From: Neisseria brasiliensis
GTDB taxonomy: Bacteria > Pseudomonadota > Gammaproteobacteria > Burkholderiales > Neisseriaceae
Reading direction: 5' to 3'
Assembly (NCBI RefSeq): GCF_009671065.1
Contig: NZ_CP046027.1
Coordinates: 1,674,001 to 1,738,000 of the forward strand
DNA length: 64,000 nt
Position numbers and translations under genes: made by a program. Below are positions 16,717 through 24,057 of the stretch, one piece after another; positions within the stretch are counted from its first letter, which is position 1, and each line of letters starts with the position of its first letter. The notes under the pieces are model-generated. The model searched no databases. It saw only the letters and a list, made by a program, of their open reading frames with translations, and had not been told where the DNA came from.

Positions 16717-16818
16717 ATGAATTCGATTTTATTAACCGGATTGTTCCAACGGCTGCTGATTGCGCTGATCGCACTCGGTGCGCTGTGGGGCATTTATTTT
16801 TGGGCGGTCGGCACATGA
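16717..16818 (+). CDS. 33-residue membrane micro-protein opening the zinc operon
   Basis: Codes for 33 residues: a short polar start (MNSILLTGLFQR), one membrane helix (LLIALIALGALWGIYFWAV) and almost no tail. Its stop overlaps the znuC start in ATGA (16815-16818), the standard arrangement for translational coupling, which argues that it is truly translated. Being between the Zur-like operator and znuC, it should be made under zinc shortage. I do not recognise it. It could help assemble ZnuB/ZnuC or act as a leader peptide that sets ZnuC synthesis. Confidence 0.6.
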   Translation: MNSILLTGLFQRLLIALIALGALWGIYFWAVGT

Positions 16819-17540
16819 GCATTATCGTCGATAACCTAACCGTCAGCTATCAACGTCGTCCGGCGGTGCATCATGTGTCGATGGCGTTCCCAGATAACGG
16901 CATGTGGGCGATTTTCGGGCCCAACGGCGCGGGTAAATCCACGCTGTTGAAAGCGGTGATGGGCTTGGAGAAAGCCGAAACCGGCACGATAGAATGGGCG
17001 GGTTTGCAGCGCAAAGACATCGCTTATCTGCCGCAGCAGGCCGAAGTTGACCGCACGCAGCCGATGACGGTGTTTGAATTAGCGGCGATGGGTTTGTGGT
17101 ATGAAATCGGCTTTTTCGGCCGTGTGAACGCGGTGCAGCGCCAGCGGGTGTATGAAGCACTCGAGCGCGTGGAAATGCATGAATTTGCCCGGCGCAGCAT
17201 CGCGCATTTGTCCAACGGCCAATTCCAGCGCGTGTTGTTTGCCCGCATGTTGGCGCAAAACGCTAAGTTTTTGCTGCTGGATGAACCGTTTAACCACATC
17301 GATGCGCGCACCACTTATGCTTTGCTCGATGTGTTGCGCCGCTGTCATCAAAGCGGCCAAGCGGTGATTGCGGTGTTGCATGATTATGAACAAGTGCGCG
17401 CGTATTTTCCTGAAACTTTGCTGATTGCACGGGAAAAAATTGCCGCCGGTGCCACAGAAAATGTGTTAACCGACGAATATCTGCTGCAAGCCAATGCCGC
17501 CATGCAGCAGCAAGAATCGGTCGATTGGTGCGTGGCATAA
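16815..17540 (+). CDS. znuC: Zinc ABC transporter ATP-binding protein
   Basis: A 241-residue ABC ATPase that drives zinc (possibly also manganese) import through ZnuB. Start at MSIIVDNLTVSYQRRPAVHH; an upstream in-frame ATG lies within the micro-protein and is less likely. Walker A GPNGAGKST (about residues 37-45), Q-loop LPQQAEVDR, signature LSNGQFQRVLFARML, Walker B FLLLDEPF, H-loop VLHDYEQ. The signature has N-G-Q instead of G-G-Q. In the znuC-znuB-znuA operon. Confidence 0.93.
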   Translation: MSIIVDNLTVSYQRRPAVHHVSMAFPDNGMWAIFGPNGAGKSTLLKAVMGLEKAETGTIEWAGLQRKDIAYLPQQAEVDRTQPMTVFELAAMGLWYEIGFFGRVNAVQRQRVYEALERVEMHEFARRSIAHLSNGQFQRVLFARMLAQNAKFLLLDEPFNHIDARTTYALLDVLRRCHQSGQAVIAVLHDYEQVRAYFPETLLIAREKIAAGATENVLTDEYLLQANAAMQQQESVDWCVA

Positions 17541-17593
17541 TGTTTCAGACGGCCTCAAATCAATCAAACGCTTGAAACCATCTCTCAATATTC

Positions 17594-17622
17594 AGGCCGT
17601 CTGAAAGAAGTTCAGACGGCCT
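17594..17622. terminator. DUS inverted repeat between znuC and znuB
   Basis: AGGCCGTCTGAA / TTCAGACGGCCT with a 5-base loop and no T run. It may tune read-through; another lone DUS follows the znuC stop at 17542. Confidence 0.55.
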
Positions 17623-17638
17623 ATCATAGAAATCCATC

Positions 17639-18514
17639 ATGAATTTTCACGAATTATTCATCGAGCCTTTTGTTGAATTCGATTTCATGCGCTATGCGCT
17701 GGCCTCGATTTTCTGCTTGGCGTTGAGCGCCGCGCCGGTGGGCGTATTTTTGGTAATGCGCCGCATGAGTTTGGTCGGCGATGCCTTGGGTCATGCCGTG
17801 TTGCCAGGTGCGGCTATCGGCTATATGTTTGCCGGATTGAGCTTGCCGGCAATGAGCATCGGCGGCTTTGTGGCCGGTTTGTTGATGGCCTTGCTGGCCG
17901 GATTGGTGAGCCGCTTTACCACATTAAAAGAAGATGCCAACTTCGCGGCTTTTTACTTAACCAGCTTGGCCATCGGCGTGGTGCTGGTGAGTAAAAACGG
18001 CGACAGCGTCGATTTGCTGCATTTGCTGTTTGGCTCGGTGTTGGCGGTGGACGTGGCGGCGTTGACGCTGATTGCGGCAGCCGCGTCGATTACCGCGCTG
18101 GCCTTAGCGGTGATTTACCGGCCGCTGGTGTTGGAAAGCATTGATCCGCTGTTTTTAAAGGCGGTCAACGGCAAGGGCGGCTTTTGGCATGTGTTGTTTT
18201 TGGTGCTGGTGGTGATGAACATGGTTGCCGGTTTTCAAGCGCTCGGTACGCTGATGTCGGTCGGTTTGATGATGCTGCCGGCGATTACCGCGCGCTTGTG
18301 GGCGAAAAGCATGGGCATGATGATTTCGATGGCGGCTTTGATTGCTCTGCTGTGCGGTTTTGCCGGCTTGCTGTTTTCTTATCACATCGAAATTCCATCG
18401 GGGCCGGCGATTATTTTGTGCTGCGGCGTGTTGTATGTCTTCTCTGTGGTGTTCGGTTGGGAAGGTGGTGTGGTCACCAAATGGCTGAAACGCCGCCGCC
18501 ACAAAGTCGGTTGA
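17639..18514 (+). CDS. znuB: Zinc ABC transporter permease
   Basis: A 291-residue ABC-3 family inner-membrane permease with about eight hydrophobic helices. RRMSLVGDALGHAVLPGAAIGYM is the family coupling and channel block; GFQALGTLMSVGLMMLPAITARLWAKS is the C-terminal one. Pairs with ZnuC and receives zinc from ZnuA. The basic C-terminus KWLKRRRHKVG is cytoplasmic. A 98-base gap with a hairpin separates it from znuC. Confidence 0.93.
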   Translation: MNFHELFIEPFVEFDFMRYALASIFCLALSAAPVGVFLVMRRMSLVGDALGHAVLPGAAIGYMFAGLSLPAMSIGGFVAGLLMALLAGLVSRFTTLKEDANFAAFYLTSLAIGVVLVSKNGDSVDLLHLLFGSVLAVDVAALTLIAAAASITALALAVIYRPLVLESIDPLFLKAVNGKGGFWHVLFLVLVVMNMVAGFQALGTLMSVGLMMLPAITARLWAKSMGMMISMAALIALLCGFAGLLFSYHIEIPSGPAIILCCGVLYVFSVVFGWEGGVVTKWLKRRRHKVG

Positions 18515-18596
18515 TTTTTCAGACGGCCTGCTTGTCTAACCGGGCAGGCTGTTTTAAAATGGCTGAAATGTTACGTTATATCAAAAGGAATAAAAC

Positions 18597-19511
18597 ATGA
18601 AACAATGGAAATTGGGTGTTATTGCGGCGTTGTTGTCCGGTGCGGCTTATGCAGCGCCTTTGCCGGTGGTGACCAGCTTCAGCATTTTGGGTGATGTGGC
18701 CAAGCAGGTGGGGGGCGAGCGTGTGGCGGTGACCAATCTGGTGGGTCCAAACCAAGATTCGCATGCTTATCACATGACCAGCGGCGATGTGAAGAAAATC
18801 CGCGCGGCCAAATTGGTATTATTGAACGGCTTGGGCTTGGAAGGTGCCGATGTGCGCCGTGCCGTGCAGCAGAGCAAGGTGCCGTTTGCCGAAGCCACTA
18901 AAGGCATCCAGCCATTGAAAGCACCGGAAGGCGGCCATCACCATCATCATCACGGTGAAGGCGAAGGCCATCACCATCACGACCACGGCGAATTCGACCC
19001 GCATGTTTGGACCGACCCTGTGTTGATGGTCACCTATGCGAAAAACGTATCTGACGCGTTGGTTAAAGCCGATCCGGCGGGTAAAGCCTATTATGAGCAA
19101 CGTTTGACTGCGTATCAAAACCAGCTGAAAAAATTACACAGCGACACCCAAGCCGCGTTCAACAGCGTGCCGGTGGGCAAACGCAAAGTGTTAACCGGCC
19201 ATGATGCATTTGCCTACATGGGTAAACGCTACAACATCAATTTCATCGCTCCGCAAGGTGTGAGCAGCGCGGCAGAGCCATCGGCTAAAGCGGTGGCTTC
19301 GATTATCCGCCAAATCAAACGAGAAGGGATTAAAGCCGTGTTCACCGAAAACATCAAAGACACGCGCATGATTGACCGCATCGCCAAAGAAACCGGCGTG
19401 AAAGTCAGTGGTCAGTTGTATTCTGACGCTTTGGGCAATGCGCCTGCCAATACCTATGTCGGCATGTACCGCTACAATGTGAAAATCATGACCGATGCCA
19501 TGAAAAAATAA
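18597..19511 (+). CDS. znuA: Zinc-binding periplasmic protein
   Basis: A 304-residue cluster-9 (A-I) binding protein with a cleavable signal peptide (about 1-19, ending AYA-A). A His/Glu/Gly loop at residues 114-130 (GHHHHHHGEGEGHHHHDHG) marks zinc rather than manganese specificity. Likely metal ligands: H56 in NQDSHAYH, H136 in FDPHVWTDP, and His of LTGHDAFAYMGKRY. It hands zinc to ZnuB. The preceding gap of 82 bases has a ribosome site (AAAAGGAATAAAAC). DUS terminator follows. Confidence 0.94.
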   Translation: MKQWKLGVIAALLSGAAYAAPLPVVTSFSILGDVAKQVGGERVAVTNLVGPNQDSHAYHMTSGDVKKIRAAKLVLLNGLGLEGADVRRAVQQSKVPFAEATKGIQPLKAPEGGHHHHHHGEGEGHHHHDHGEFDPHVWTDPVLMVTYAKNVSDALVKADPAGKAYYEQRLTAYQNQLKKLHSDTQAAFNSVPVGKRKVLTGHDAFAYMGKRYNINFIAPQGVSSAAEPSAKAVASIIRQIKREGIKAVFTENIKDTRMIDRIAKETGVKVSGQLYSDALGNAPANTYVGMYRYNVKIMTDAMKK

Positions 19512-19533
19512 TGGCTGGATAAGGTAATAATAC

Positions 19534-19573
19534 AAGGCCGTCTGAAAAACAAGTTGTTTTTCAGACGGCCTTG
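19534..19573. terminator. DUS terminator of the znu operon
   Basis: CAAGGCCGTCTGAAAAAC / GTTTTTCAGACGGCCTTG: long, nearly perfect stem. Confidence 0.8.
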
Positions 19574-19649
19574 TAGCGTTTGGTAACAATATGATATGGC
19601 TGTATAATATATTAAAAATCTATATATATTTTAAATTCAGGAACCAACC

Positions 19650-21311
19650 ATGATAGAAACCATTGAACGCGACAGCATGCAATACGATGTTGTGATTGTG
19701 GGGGCAGGTCCGGCAGGTTTGTCGGCTGCCATCAAACTCAAGCAGCTTGCCCAAGCCGCCGAGCGCGAAATCAGCGTGTGCGTGGTGGAAAAAGCTTCCG
19801 AAGTGGGCGCGCATACCTTATCCGGCGCGGTGATTGACCCGATTACCTTATCGGAATTACTGCCCGATTGGAAAGAGCGCGGTGCGCCGTTGCGCGTGGA
19901 AGTGACGCAAGACAAAGTATTATTCCTGACTGAAAAACGTGCCATTCCGCTACCGGTTACCCCCAATTTCGACAACCATGGCAACTACATCATCAGCTTG
20001 GGTGAATTGGTACGCTGGTTGGGCGAACAGGCGGAAGAGCTTGGTGTGGAAATCTACCCGGGCTTTGCTGCTTCGGAAATTCTTTATCACGCCGACGGTT
20101 CGGTAAAGGGCATCGCCACCGGCAACATGGGCGTGGGCAAAGATGGTGAGCCGACCGACAATTTCCAGCCAGGTATGGAACTTTGGGCGCAGCAAACCCT
20201 TTTTGCCGAAGGTTGCCGTGGTTCATTGAGCCAACAAATCATTAAACGTTTCGATCTCGATAAAAACAGCGATGCGCAAACTTATGGCATTGGCATCAAA
20301 GAAATTTGGGAAGTCGCGCCGGAAAAACACCAACAAGGCTTGGTGTTGCATAGCAGCGGTTGGCCGCTCGACACCAAAACCTACGGCGGCTCGTTCCTTT
20401 ATCATTTAGATGACAATAAGGTTGCCGTCGGCTTTGTGGTCGGGTTGGATTACCAAAATCCTTATATGTCGCCATTTGAAGAATTCCAACGCTTTAAAAC
20501 CCATCCAGCCATCCGCGATACCTTTGCCGGCGGCCGCCGCATTGAATACGGCGCGCGTGCTTTGGTTGAAGGCGGTTATCAAAGTATTCCCAAGCTTTCA
20601 TTCAACGGCGGTGCATTGGTCGGCGATGCAGCCGGTTTCCTGAATATGCCGCGCATCAAAGGCATTCACACCGCCATGAAATCAGGCTTGCTGGCCGCCG
20701 AAGCCGTGTTCCCGATTTTGGATAATTTGGAAGAAGTCGAAAGCGTGGAGCAGGGCAAAGAAGCGGTGCAATACCGCGTTTTGTTCGACCAAAGCTGGGC
20801 ACATACCGAATTGTATGCCGCGCGTAATGTGCGCCCGTCGTTCCAATGGGGCTTGCTGTTCGGCGTGATGTACACCGGTATGGAGCAATTGTTTTTCAAA
20901 GGCCGCTTGCCGTTTACCTTCAAACACCACGGCAAAGACCACGACCAACTGAAAAAAGCCGCCGCGTGCAAACCGATTAACTACCCGAAACCGGACGGCG
21001 TGTTGACTTTCGACCGCTTGAGTAGCGTGTTTCTGGCCAATATCGCGCACGAAGAAAACCAGCCGAGCCATCTGACCTTGAAAAATCCGCAAGTGATGAT
21101 CGACATCAACCACAAAGAATATGCTTCGCCGGAAACGCGTTATTGTCCGGCGGCGGTGTATGAAATCGTGGAGGAAAACGGTGCACCGCAATTGCAGATT
21201 AACGCGTCCAACTGTGTGCATTGCAAAACCTGCGATATTAAAGATCCGACGCAGAATATCGTATGGATTTGTCCAGAAGGGGCAAGCGGGCCGAATTATG
21301 GTGCGATGTAA
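19650..21311 (+). CDS. Electron-transfer flavoprotein:ubiquinone oxidoreductase
   Basis: A 553-residue FAD and [4Fe-4S] enzyme that moves electrons from ETF (fatty and amino acid oxidation) to ubiquinone at the membrane. N-terminal Rossmann site YDVVIVGAGPAGLSAAIKL (about 11-29); middle block FLYHLDDNKVAVGFVVGLDYQNPY; GDAAGFLNMPRIKGIHTAMKSG. The cluster cysteines are C522, C525, C528 (NCVHCKTC) and C541 (IWICPEGASGPNYGAM), all in place. The length and C-terminus are typical. Start at ATG 19650; a second ATG at 19677 (MQYDVVIVG) is possible. No etfA/etfB in the window. Confidence 0.94.
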   Translation: MIETIERDSMQYDVVIVGAGPAGLSAAIKLKQLAQAAEREISVCVVEKASEVGAHTLSGAVIDPITLSELLPDWKERGAPLRVEVTQDKVLFLTEKRAIPLPVTPNFDNHGNYIISLGELVRWLGEQAEELGVEIYPGFAASEILYHADGSVKGIATGNMGVGKDGEPTDNFQPGMELWAQQTLFAEGCRGSLSQQIIKRFDLDKNSDAQTYGIGIKEIWEVAPEKHQQGLVLHSSGWPLDTKTYGGSFLYHLDDNKVAVGFVVGLDYQNPYMSPFEEFQRFKTHPAIRDTFAGGRRIEYGARALVEGGYQSIPKLSFNGGALVGDAAGFLNMPRIKGIHTAMKSGLLAAEAVFPILDNLEEVESVEQGKEAVQYRVLFDQSWAHTELYAARNVRPSFQWGLLFGVMYTGMEQLFFKGRLPFTFKHHGKDHDQLKKAAACKPINYPKPDGVLTFDRLSSVFLANIAHEENQPSHLTLKNPQVMIDINHKEYASPETRYCPAAVYEIVEENGAPQLQINASNCVHCKTCDIKDPTQNIVWICPEGASGPNYGAM

Positions 21312-21363
21312 GTCCGCCTGAAAAGTTAGGCTTACTGGTGTTGAATTTTTGTTTATCAAACGA

Positions 21364-21402
21364 AAAGGCCGTCTGAAACACAATGTTTCAGACGGCCTTC
21401 TT
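21364..21402. terminator. DUS terminator between convergent genes
   Basis: AAAAGGCCGTCTGAAAC / GTTTCAGACGGCCTTCTTT, shared by the ETF-QO and potF genes. Confidence 0.8.
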
Positions 21403-21417
21403 TATTAAAGCCTCACT

Positions 21418-22566
21418 TTATTGGCCGGCTTTCAAACCTTGCCACAAGCGTACGCTTAATTTGCTGGTTTCAGGTGATTTTGGTGAAATCACGAAGCTCT
21501 TGTCCATCACTTCTTTGCTTGGGAAGATAGACGTGTCTTCTGAAAGCTTGGCATCCATCAATTTACGCGCCGGTTGGCTGGCAGGAGCGTAGGTCACGAA
21601 TGTGCCGTTTTTCGCCGCTACTTGCGGGTCAAGCGTGTAGTTGATGTATTTGTGTGCATTGGCCACGTTTTGCGCATCACGCGGAATCATGAAAGAATCG
21701 ATCCAAATGCCTACACCGGTTTTCGGGGTCAATACTTGCAGATTGACGCCGTTGTTGGCTTCGATGGCGCGGTTTTTGGCGATGTTCAAGTCGCCGCCGT
21801 AGCCCACGGCCACGCACAAGTTGCCGTTGGCCATGTCGTCGATGTAGCCTGACGAGCTGAATCGTTTCACGTCACCGCGCACTTTTTTCATCATGTCAAC
21901 CGCGGCTTTGAGGTCGTCGGCGTTTTCGCTGTTCGGGTCTTTGCCGATGTAGTTCAAGGCCAGCGGCATTTGCTCGATGGCGCTGTCTAAGTAGCTGATG
22001 CCGCAAGATTTCAGCTTGGCGGTGTATTCAGGGTTGAACACCAAATCCCATTCGTTTTCAGGCAATGCATCGCTGCCTAAAGCTTTGGCAACCAAGTCTT
22101 TGTTAATCGCCAAGGTGTTGATGCCCCAGAAATAAGGCACGGCATATTTGTTGCCCGGGTCAACGCTGGCCATCAGTGATAGCAGATCAGGGTCAATGTT
22201 GTTGTAGTTGGAAATCTGGCTCTTGTCGATTTCTTGGTACGCGCCGGCTTTGATTTGGCGGCCGACATTGGCAATAGATGGGGCAACCAAGTCGTAACCG
22301 GATTTGCCGGTCAATACTTTGGCTTCCAAGGCTTCGTTGCTGTCGTAATAATCGTAGCGGACTTTGATGTTGTTGTTTTTCTCAAAATCGGCCAAGGTTT
22401 GCGGATCGACGTAGTCAGACCAGTTGTAGATATTCAGATTGCTGGATTGCGGTGCGGCTTGTTGCGGTTCGCTGGCTTGTGGCGCGGCGGTTTCAGCCGG
22501 TTTTTCAGAGCCGCCGCAGGCCGCCAATGCTAAGGTGATGCAGGCGGTGAGGAAGGTTTTTTTCAT
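21418..22566 (-). CDS. potF: Polyamine-binding lipoprotein of an ABC transporter (PotF-like)
   Basis: A 382-residue putrescine/spermidine-binding protein. Start at MKKTFLTACITLALAACGGSE, a lipoprotein signal with Cys at about 18; the longer frame upstream has no signal. Then an Ala/Pro/Glu linker and the binding domain: NLNIYNWSDYVDPQTLADFEK, TGKSGYDLVAPS, PYFWGINTLAINK, WDLVFNPEYTAKLKSCGISYLDS and NYIGKDPNSENADD closely follow E. coli PotF. The outer face of the inner membrane is the expected place. No permease or ATPase genes are adjacent, so it works with components elsewhere. Confidence 0.9.
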   Translation of the reverse strand: MKKTFLTACITLALAACGGSEKPAETAAPQASEPQQAAPQSSNLNIYNWSDYVDPQTLADFEKNNNIKVRYDYYDSNEALEAKVLTGKSGYDLVAPSIANVGRQIKAGAYQEIDKSQISNYNNIDPDLLSLMASVDPGNKYAVPYFWGINTLAINKDLVAKALGSDALPENEWDLVFNPEYTAKLKSCGISYLDSAIEQMPLALNYIGKDPNSENADDLKAAVDMMKKVRGDVKRFSSSGYIDDMANGNLCVAVGYGGDLNIAKNRAIEANNGVNLQVLTPKTGVGIWIDSFMIPRDAQNVANAHKYINYTLDPQVAAKNGTFVTYAPASQPARKLMDAKLSEDTSIFPSKEVMDKSFVISPKSPETSKLSVRLWQGLKAGQ

Positions 22567-22902
22567 GGTGTACAGTCCTTTTGTCGGGAAATGGAATAAA
22601 TTGCAGCGGTGGGCAAAGGATTTAACCTTTAAACCACATACAAAAGGGAAACTGTGGTGGGGGCGGCAGGCGCTAGATACCTCGTGCCGTCCTTGATTCA
22701 GCAAGCTTGCATTAAACGTTAAAAACCTTGCAAATGCAATAGTTTAAAAGCGGTAAAATGACACTTTTACGGGTGTTTTTTGCTATGGGTTTATCTGCAA
22801 ACGATAAAATTTTTCAGACGGCCTCAGAAATGTTGTGTTGATTTGTCAAAACCGTATGATTTGTGGGAAAATCGGCAGATTAAATTTTTAAAGGGCGAGA
22901 CC
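22567..22902. other. 336-bp divergent region potF / rppH
   Basis: Non-coding. It contains a possible rppH -10 (TAAAAT, 22754-22759) with a poorly spaced TTGCAA upstream, and one lone DUS (TTCAGACGGCCTC, 22813-22825) in the rppH leader. No RNA gene or terminator hairpin is visible. Confidence 0.4.
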
Positions 22903-23427
22903 GTGTTAGACAGAGAAGGCTATCGCCCCAATGTCGGTATTATCCTTACGAACGATAAGAATCAAGTATTTTGGGGCAAGCGTGTGCGCGAGCATTCGTG
23001 GCAGTTTCCGCAAGGCGGCATCAAGCCGGGCGAAAGTCCAGAAACGGCGATGTACCGCGAATTGCTGGAAGAAGTGGGCCTGTTGCCGCAACACGTGAAA
23101 ATTTTAGGCCGCACGCGCGACTGGCTGCGTTACGATGTGCCGACGCACTGGGTGCGCCGTGAATGGCGCGGTTCATACCGCGGTCAGAAGCAGATTTGGT
23201 ATTTGCTGCGCTTGGTCGGCCGTGAGAGCGATGTCAACCTGCGCGCCACGCACCATCCCGAGTTTGACGGCTGGCGTTGGCACGATTATTGGGCGCCGGT
23301 AGATGAAGTGATTGATTTCAAACGCGATGTGTATTTGGGTGCGCTCACGGAATTATCGCGCTTTGTGCGCAGCGTGGAAACTTATGGCGAATTTGCCCAG
23401 CGTATTCAGCAGCAAAAAGAGAAGTAA
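22903..23427 (+). CDS. rppH: RNA pyrophosphohydrolase
   Basis: A 174-residue Nudix hydrolase that removes pyrophosphate from the 5' end of mRNA and so starts decay. GTG start chosen because LDREGYRPNVGIILTND is the conserved beginning and AAGGGCGAG is placed correctly; a longer frame upstream lacks conservation. Nudix box GGIKPGESPETAMYRELLEEVGL (about 37-59). WLRYDVPTHWVRREWRGSYRGQKQIWYLL is typical of RppH. Normal length. Confidence 0.93.
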   Translation: MLDREGYRPNVGIILTNDKNQVFWGKRVREHSWQFPQGGIKPGESPETAMYRELLEEVGLLPQHVKILGRTRDWLRYDVPTHWVRREWRGSYRGQKQIWYLLRLVGRESDVNLRATHHPEFDGWRWHDYWAPVDEVIDFKRDVYLGALTELSRFVRSVETYGEFAQRIQQQKEK

Positions 23428-23503
23428 GGTAAGCACTTTTGGGTCGTCTGAATGTATGCGTGTTTTCTAAATAGTTAAACTCAAGCCATCATCACAAACA
23501 AAA

Positions 23504-23546
23504 AGAGCAGATGCCGTCTGAAGCTGTTTCAGACGGCATCTGCTCT
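23504..23546. terminator. Extended AT-type DUS hairpin
   Basis: Both arms carry the AT form (ATGCCGTCTGAA) and the pairing runs on through AGAGCAG/CTGCTCT, giving a stem of about 19 base pairs. It lies between convergent rppH and the Asp/Arg-rich lipoprotein gene. Confidence 0.8.
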
Positions 23547-23572
23547 GTTGTATTAGCCTAAGGATCAGCCCC

Positions 23573-23833
23573 TTAGCGGCGATCATCGTCGCGGTCGTCG
23601 TCATCTCTATCGTCACGTTCATCGCGCTCACGGTCGTCATCACGGTCATCGCGATCATCATCACGATCGCGGTCGTCACGATCGTCATCGCTGTCGCGGT
23701 CTCGGTCTCGGTCGGATTGCTCGAAGCGTGTGTCGTTGCGCTCGTCGTCGCGTTCACGGTCGTTATCGCCGCCGCACGCAGCCAACAGCAGCCCGGATAA
23801 GGCCAAGGCTAATAATGACTTTTTCATCTTCAT
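23573..23833 (-). CDS. Asp/Arg-rich low-complexity lipoprotein
   Basis: An 86-residue predicted lipoprotein: signal MKMKKSLLALALSGLLLAAC with Cys20, then about 65 residues made almost only of Asp and Arg with some Glu, Asn and Ser. The last 45 residues are repeats of D-R-D-D type, so the mature protein is a strongly charged but nearly balanced, likely disordered chain. At DNA level it is a run of CGATCATCG/CGGTCGTCA-like repeats. I know no family. It could bind divalent metal or calcium salts or cushion the envelope surface; length probably varies between strains. A ribosome site (AAAAGGATGAAG) precedes the ATG. Confidence 0.7.
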   Translation of the reverse strand: MKMKKSLLALALSGLLLAACGGDNDRERDDERNDTRFEQSDRDRDRDSDDDRDDRDRDDDRDDRDDDRERDERDDRDDDDRDDDRR

Positions 23834-24057
23834 CCTTTTTATAAATGATTAATGGTTTCAGTCTATAATCAATCCGCCTGCGGGTAAATACGGCTGCGGG
23901 TTAATCTTTGTTCAGGCGGCGGGCATAATCGGTGCGATGGCCGTCTGAAAGCGGCGAAACATGTTAAAATCCCGCTTTTGCCGTTGCCGCATTACCGAAT
24001 CTTTACCGAACACATTTTCAGACGGCCTGTCTGAATGCATTGCTTTAGAAAAACATC

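Noticed and set aside
18940..18990. His-codon-rich repeat as a CRISPR-like or satellite array
   Set aside because: It encodes the normal His loop of ZnuA.
23467..23757. Thr/Met-rich frame in the Asp/Arg repeat gene
   Set aside because: Out-of-frame reading of the same repetitive DNA; it has no signal or ribosome site, whereas the other frame has a proper lipoprotein signal.
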